Shown: one piece after another, positions 6,075 to 8,321 of the stretch
Layout: each line of letters starts with the position of its first letter
Position numbering within the stretch: position 1 is the first letter of the stretch
Source of the DNA: Gammaproteobacteria bacterium
Lineage (GTDB): Bacteria > Pseudomonadota > Gammaproteobacteria > Pseudomonadales > Pseudohongiellaceae
Direction: 5' to 3'
Assembly: GCA_947377625.1 (NCBI GenBank)
Contig: CANCGR010000087.1
Coordinates: 1 to 8,321 of the forward strand
Length of the DNA: 8,321 bases
Notes under the pieces: generated by a model
What the model was told of the DNA's origin: nothing
The model's input: the letters and a program-made list of their open reading frames with translations, nothing else
Database searches by the model: none
Translations under genes and position numbers: made by a program

Positions 6075-7073
6075 TCATTTACCTTGGGCAGTGCTGAGGT
6101 TTTTGTAAACAGCTTCGATGAACTGCGTCGTGGTCCAGAAGCCGGTGTCCGTGCCCCAGCGAGGGTCATAATCACGGGTGGGCTTGGCGGCCTTCACCTG
6201 TTCCAGTGTCATGCCCTTCTTGATCATGTCCTGGATACGGTCCCGGATGATGGTCAGCATCTCGCGATAGTTGATGACATCACCAATGTCACTGAGGCGA
6301 CCATGTCCCGGTATCACCAGCGTGCCGCCATCCTGGCCATAGACCGGGATGATCAGATCAATGATGTTGTTGGCTGCCGCAATAATGCCCTGGATGCTTC
6401 CGCCGTTAGGCACATCAATAAACGGATAGGTTTTGGTAACGTAAACATCGCCGGCGGAAATCACATCGGACTGACGGAAATAGACAATGCTGTCGCCGTC
6501 GGTGTGGGCATTGGGTTGATGGATGATCCGAATGCCTTCGCCGTTGAACCAGAGATCTTTCTTCGGCGTGAAGTAGGTCAGGGTTGGCAATGCCGCCGAA
6601 GGAATTGCCGGCTGACCAGCGGCAGGTGGGGCCGTCATATGCAGCAAAGCATTTTCATGCGCAATGATCTGCGCGCCTGCACCTGCGTCAGAGATATCAC
6701 CACCAACGTTACCACCTGACACGGTCATGCCCGCCGCTCTCAGCTTGGCGTTGCCGCCGGTATGATCGCCGTGGTGATGAGTATCGATGATGTAACGTAT
6801 TGGGCCTTTGGAGAGCTCACGGATCCTGGCGAGGATCTTGTCCGATAATTCGGCATATTGAGTGTCAACTATCAACACCCCATCAGAGCCGATCTGCACT
6901 GTGATGTTGCCACCTTCTCCCACCAGCATGTAGATGTTGTCGCGCACGCGCAGGGCTTCGATTTTCACCTTGCTGAAATCTCGTTGTTGGGCGTAGCTGG
7001 TGCCAGCCAACAACATTGTCAGCGTCAGCAACAAACCACGTTTGCAAAATTTGGAAACAGATAAGGATTGCAT
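6075..7073 (-). CDS. Exported metallo-beta-lactamase-fold hydrolase
   Basis: A 332-aa MBL-fold protein with a Sec signal peptide (core LLLTLTMLLAG, cleavage after SYA), so the enzyme should be periplasmic. The metal site looks complete: H99-x-H101-x-D103-H104 in THHHGDHTGG, His190 in NAHTDGDS, Asp209 in SAGDVY and His257 in VIPGHG. This predicts a two-metal, usually zinc, hydrolase; the substrate cannot be read from the sequence. A Gly-rich segment (about 118-134) separates THHHGDH from IIAHEN. The C-terminus has a helical tail (IIRDRIQDMIKKGMTLEQV) and a WTT/FIEAVY end seen in related uncharacterised exported MBL proteins. An ATG at 7088 would overlap the upstream stop as TAATG but lacks a Shine-Dalgarno. 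The ATG at 7073 has GGAG nine bases upstream and gives a cleaner signal peptide. A beta-lactamase activity is not implied. Confidence 0.9.
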   Translation of the reverse strand: MQSLSVSKFCKRGLLLTLTMLLAGTSYAQQRDFSKVKIEALRVRDNIYMLVGEGGNITVQIGSDGVLIVDTQYAELSDKILARIRELSKGPIRYIIDTHHHGDHTGGNAKLRAAGMTVSGGNVGGDISDAGAGAQIIAHENALLHMTAPPAAGQPAIPSAALPTLTYFTPKKDLWFNGEGIRIIHQPNAHTDGDSIVYFRQSDVISAGDVYVTKTYPFIDVPNGGSIQGIIAAANNIIDLIIPVYGQDGGTLVIPGHGRLSDIGDVINYREMLTIIRDRIQDMIKKGMTLEQVKAAKPTRDYDPRWGTDTGFWTTTQFIEAVYKNLSTAQGK

Positions 7074-7087
7074 CGTCTTCGTCTCCA

Positions 7088-7951
7088 TTAACGTGGCGCA
7101 GGAACAGGCAAGGAACGGATCACCTTGACGTATTCGGGATACATGGTGGCTGCACCGCCCATGGCAGCTTTGTAGGGAATACCGTGGGTTTCAGCGAAGA
7201 TTTTCACATCTTCGTTGGTGCCCGGCAGATGGTGCGGGATATAGCCGGGGGCACGCACCATTTCCACCACACTGTCGCAGGGATAATTGGCAACCTGGTT
7301 GTCGACGCTGTAGCGATAGTCACGATTACGAATGAAGGGTTCTTCGAGATAGAGCGGATCGTTGACCACTACGGTCCACGTCAGCACATCACCATGACGA
7401 ATGAAATGTTCAGTGACAGTGGCCATGTCGCTGCGAGCTGCACCATTGCGCCGCAACCAGCCTTCTTTCAAATGCGTGGTATGTATCGTCAACACCTGCC
7501 CATCCCACTGGCCGGTAGAGAAGCCCATCGAAGTATGCTGTGCATATTCGGGCGGATGTTCACGACCATCCATCCAGATCGTGCGGCGGGTTTGCCACGC
7601 AAAATGCTGCAGGTGCAGCGCAATCAGTTTTTCGGTGATGGGATCGCGCTCTTCCCAGATGCGGATATCTGCAAAACTGTTCGCATAATCCGATGGATGT
7701 ACACGGCATTGGTATTCCGGCAACGCGATCAGGGAGGCATTCCACGTTAACGCACGCATGCGATCAGCATCATTGATCGGCAAGCCGCCGTAGTCGCCCA
7801 GCTCAGGGCCAGGGAAGCGGTCTGGCCAGTCCTCACCATAAGTGCCAGCCCACACACCGGCAATATTCTTTTCTGCGAATGCAGCTGGCGTCAGCAAACA
7901 ACTGCCGGCAGCGGTTGCGAGCAATAGCACACCGCGTATGAATAAATTCAT
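7088..7951 (-). CDS. Secreted protein of unknown function with EDW/GDY signature (longer paralog)
   Basis: The product is 287 aa with a signal peptide (MNLFIRGVLLLATAAG..., cleavage after AFA at 26). No named family is recognised with certainty. Blocks are GVWAGTYGEDWPDR (32-45), GDYGGLPIN (52-60), Cys82, DIRIWEERD (95-103), the strongly patterned IWMDGREHPPEYAQHT (125-140), GFSTGQWDG (143-151), GWLRRNGA (164-171), NDPLYLEEPFIRNRDYR (197-213) and Cys225. HPPEYAQHT resembles a ligand- or metal-binding segment, but no enzyme is identified. It shares GxWA-EDW-R, GDY, a G(W/Y)LR(R/K)NG block and two cysteines with the last gene of the operon. The start at 7951 has an AGAGGGG Shine-Dalgarno at 7958-7964; an upstream ATG at 7972 has none and would misplace the signal peptide. 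First gene of the operon, 146 bp after proB on the same strand. Confidence 0.8.
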   Translation of the reverse strand: MNLFIRGVLLLATAAGSCLLTPAAFAEKNIAGVWAGTYGEDWPDRFPGPELGDYGGLPINDADRMRALTWNASLIALPEYQCRVHPSDYANSFADIRIWEERDPITEKLIALHLQHFAWQTRRTIWMDGREHPPEYAQHTSMGFSTGQWDGQVLTIHTTHLKEGWLRRNGAARSDMATVTEHFIRHGDVLTWTVVVNDPLYLEEPFIRNRDYRYSVDNQVANYPCDSVVEMVRAPGYIPHHLPGTNEDVKIFAETHGIPYKAAMGGAATMYPEYVKVIRSLPVPAPR

Positions 7952-7957
7952 GGAGAG

Positions 7958-8077
7958 CCCCTCTGATGACATGCAAATCTTGTTATTGGCAGGATTCTTG
8001 GACCCCGCTTTGATATTGCAAGCAAACTTACCGGCTGCAGTTGGAGACTGTCAACGCAAGTACACCAGTCAGAGGGG
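7958..8077 (-). repeat. Distant 9-bp inverted repeat that includes a Shine-Dalgarno
   Basis: CCCCTCTGA (7958-7966) is perfectly complementary to TCAGAGGGG (8069-8077). On the minus-strand transcript the downstream arm is the ribosome binding site of the gene starting at 7951. The loop would be 102 nt, so pairing is possible but unproven. Confidence 0.35.
8025..8054 (-). promoter_or_regulatory. Candidate promoter for the secreted three-gene operon
   Basis: On the minus strand a perfect TTGACA -35 (8054-8049) is followed after 18 bp by TAAGTT (8030-8025), a weak -10. Transcription would start near 8018, about 65 nt before the start codon. No terminator is visible after proB, so read-through from that gene is also possible. 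Confidence 0.38.
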
Positions 8078-8097
8078 AAATATAGGGGAGTTTGCGA

Positions 8098-8321
8098 CTA
8101 CAGCAGCGCGAGGTTGTCGCGGTGGATCAGCTCGTGATCCCCTTCGTAACCCAGGATACTGAATATCTGCTCGCTGGATTTGCCGAGGATAAGTACGGTT
8201 TCATCATAGTCGTAATTGACCAGACCGTTTGCCACCGCTTTGCCACTTTCATCGTGACAAGCCACCAGGTCGCCACGCTTGAACTGACCACTGACTGACT
8301 TCACACCCACGGGCAGCAGAC
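8098..8321 (-). CDS. proB: Glutamate 5-kinase, C-terminal PUA domain, partial
   Basis: Only the last 74 codons are visible; the gene runs off the right edge of the window. The piece begins LLPMGVKSVSG and contains FKRGDLVACHDESGKAVANG, GLVNYD, GKSSEQIFSILGYEGDHELIHRDNLALL and a TAG stop. This is the C-terminal PUA domain of ProB, which phosphorylates glutamate in the first step of proline synthesis. The Met at 8310 lies inside the protein and is not a start. In Pseudomonas proB lies near rpsT in the same orientation, which supports the call. An isolated PUA protein is possible in principle, but the frame stays open to the edge and the sequence continues like ProB. Confidence 0.9.
   Translation of the reverse strand, partial: LLPVGVKSVSGQFKRGDLVACHDESGKAVANGLVNYDYDETVLILGKSSEQIFSILGYEGDHELIHRDNLALL

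Noticed and set aside
6006..7750. Two long plus-strand open frames (6006-6719 and 7016-7750) opposite the secreted operon
   Set aside because: Both lie antisense to genes with signal peptides and metal motifs. Their translations have no coherent domain.
7880..7910. Possible lipobox (AGSC at residues 15-18) in the first secreted operon protein
   Set aside because: The -3 residue is Ala rather than Leu, Val or Ile, and a better type I cleavage site (AAFA before EK) follows. A lipoprotein is possible but not favoured.
4109..8097. Search for mobility markers around the secreted cassette (transposase, integrase, tRNA, flanking direct repeats)
   Set aside because: None was seen by eye. An island origin for the cassette is therefore not supported beyond its position between core genes.

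Overview
The window reads as chromosomal DNA of a gammaproteobacterium. The strongest evidence is gene order. A PilR-type regulator, ispH, fkpB, lspA, ribF, rpsT and proB lie in the same relative order and orientation as in the Pseudomonas-type chromosome, with recognisable PilR, LspA and S20 sequences. S20 even uses a TTG start, as E. coli rpsT does. The genus cannot be named from this sequence.

Layout: (1) positions 1-1131, plus strand, hold the 3' part of pilR, a sigma-54-dependent response regulator; its beginning lies outside the window. (2) Positions 1155-4108, minus strand, hold a compact housekeeping operon transcribed ribF, lspA, fkpB, ispH. All junctions overlap (ATGA, 8 nt, ATGA). 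The usual gene between ribF and lspA in this cluster, ileS, is absent, and the 23-bp junction of pilR with ispH lacks the minor-pilin block found there in Pseudomonas. (3) Positions 4109-4396 are a divergent regulatory region with three inverted repeats and a good rpsT promoter candidate. (4) Positions 4397-4734 hold rpsT and its terminator. (5) Positions 4807-7951 hold four genes for exported proteins: a DUF6152-type protein on the plus strand, and a convergent three-gene minus-strand operon. That operon encodes a metallo-beta-lactamase-fold (MBL) hydrolase between two related secreted proteins of unknown function. The two transcription units meet at a bidirectional terminator. (6) Positions 8098-8321, minus strand, hold the C-terminal PUA end of proB (glutamate 5-kinase).

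Regions 2, 4 and 6 are core genes: flavin cofactor synthesis, lipoprotein signal peptide removal, protein folding, isoprenoid synthesis, ribosome assembly and proline synthesis. Region 5 is the accessory part, sitting between rpsT and proB. All four of its products carry signal peptides, so the unit probably acts in the periplasm. The MBL protein has a complete metal-binding residue set and is the only obvious enzyme. The two flanking proteins share an EDW-GDY signature and a matching pair of cysteines. I see no insertion sequence, integrase, tRNA, CRISPR array or other mobility marker.
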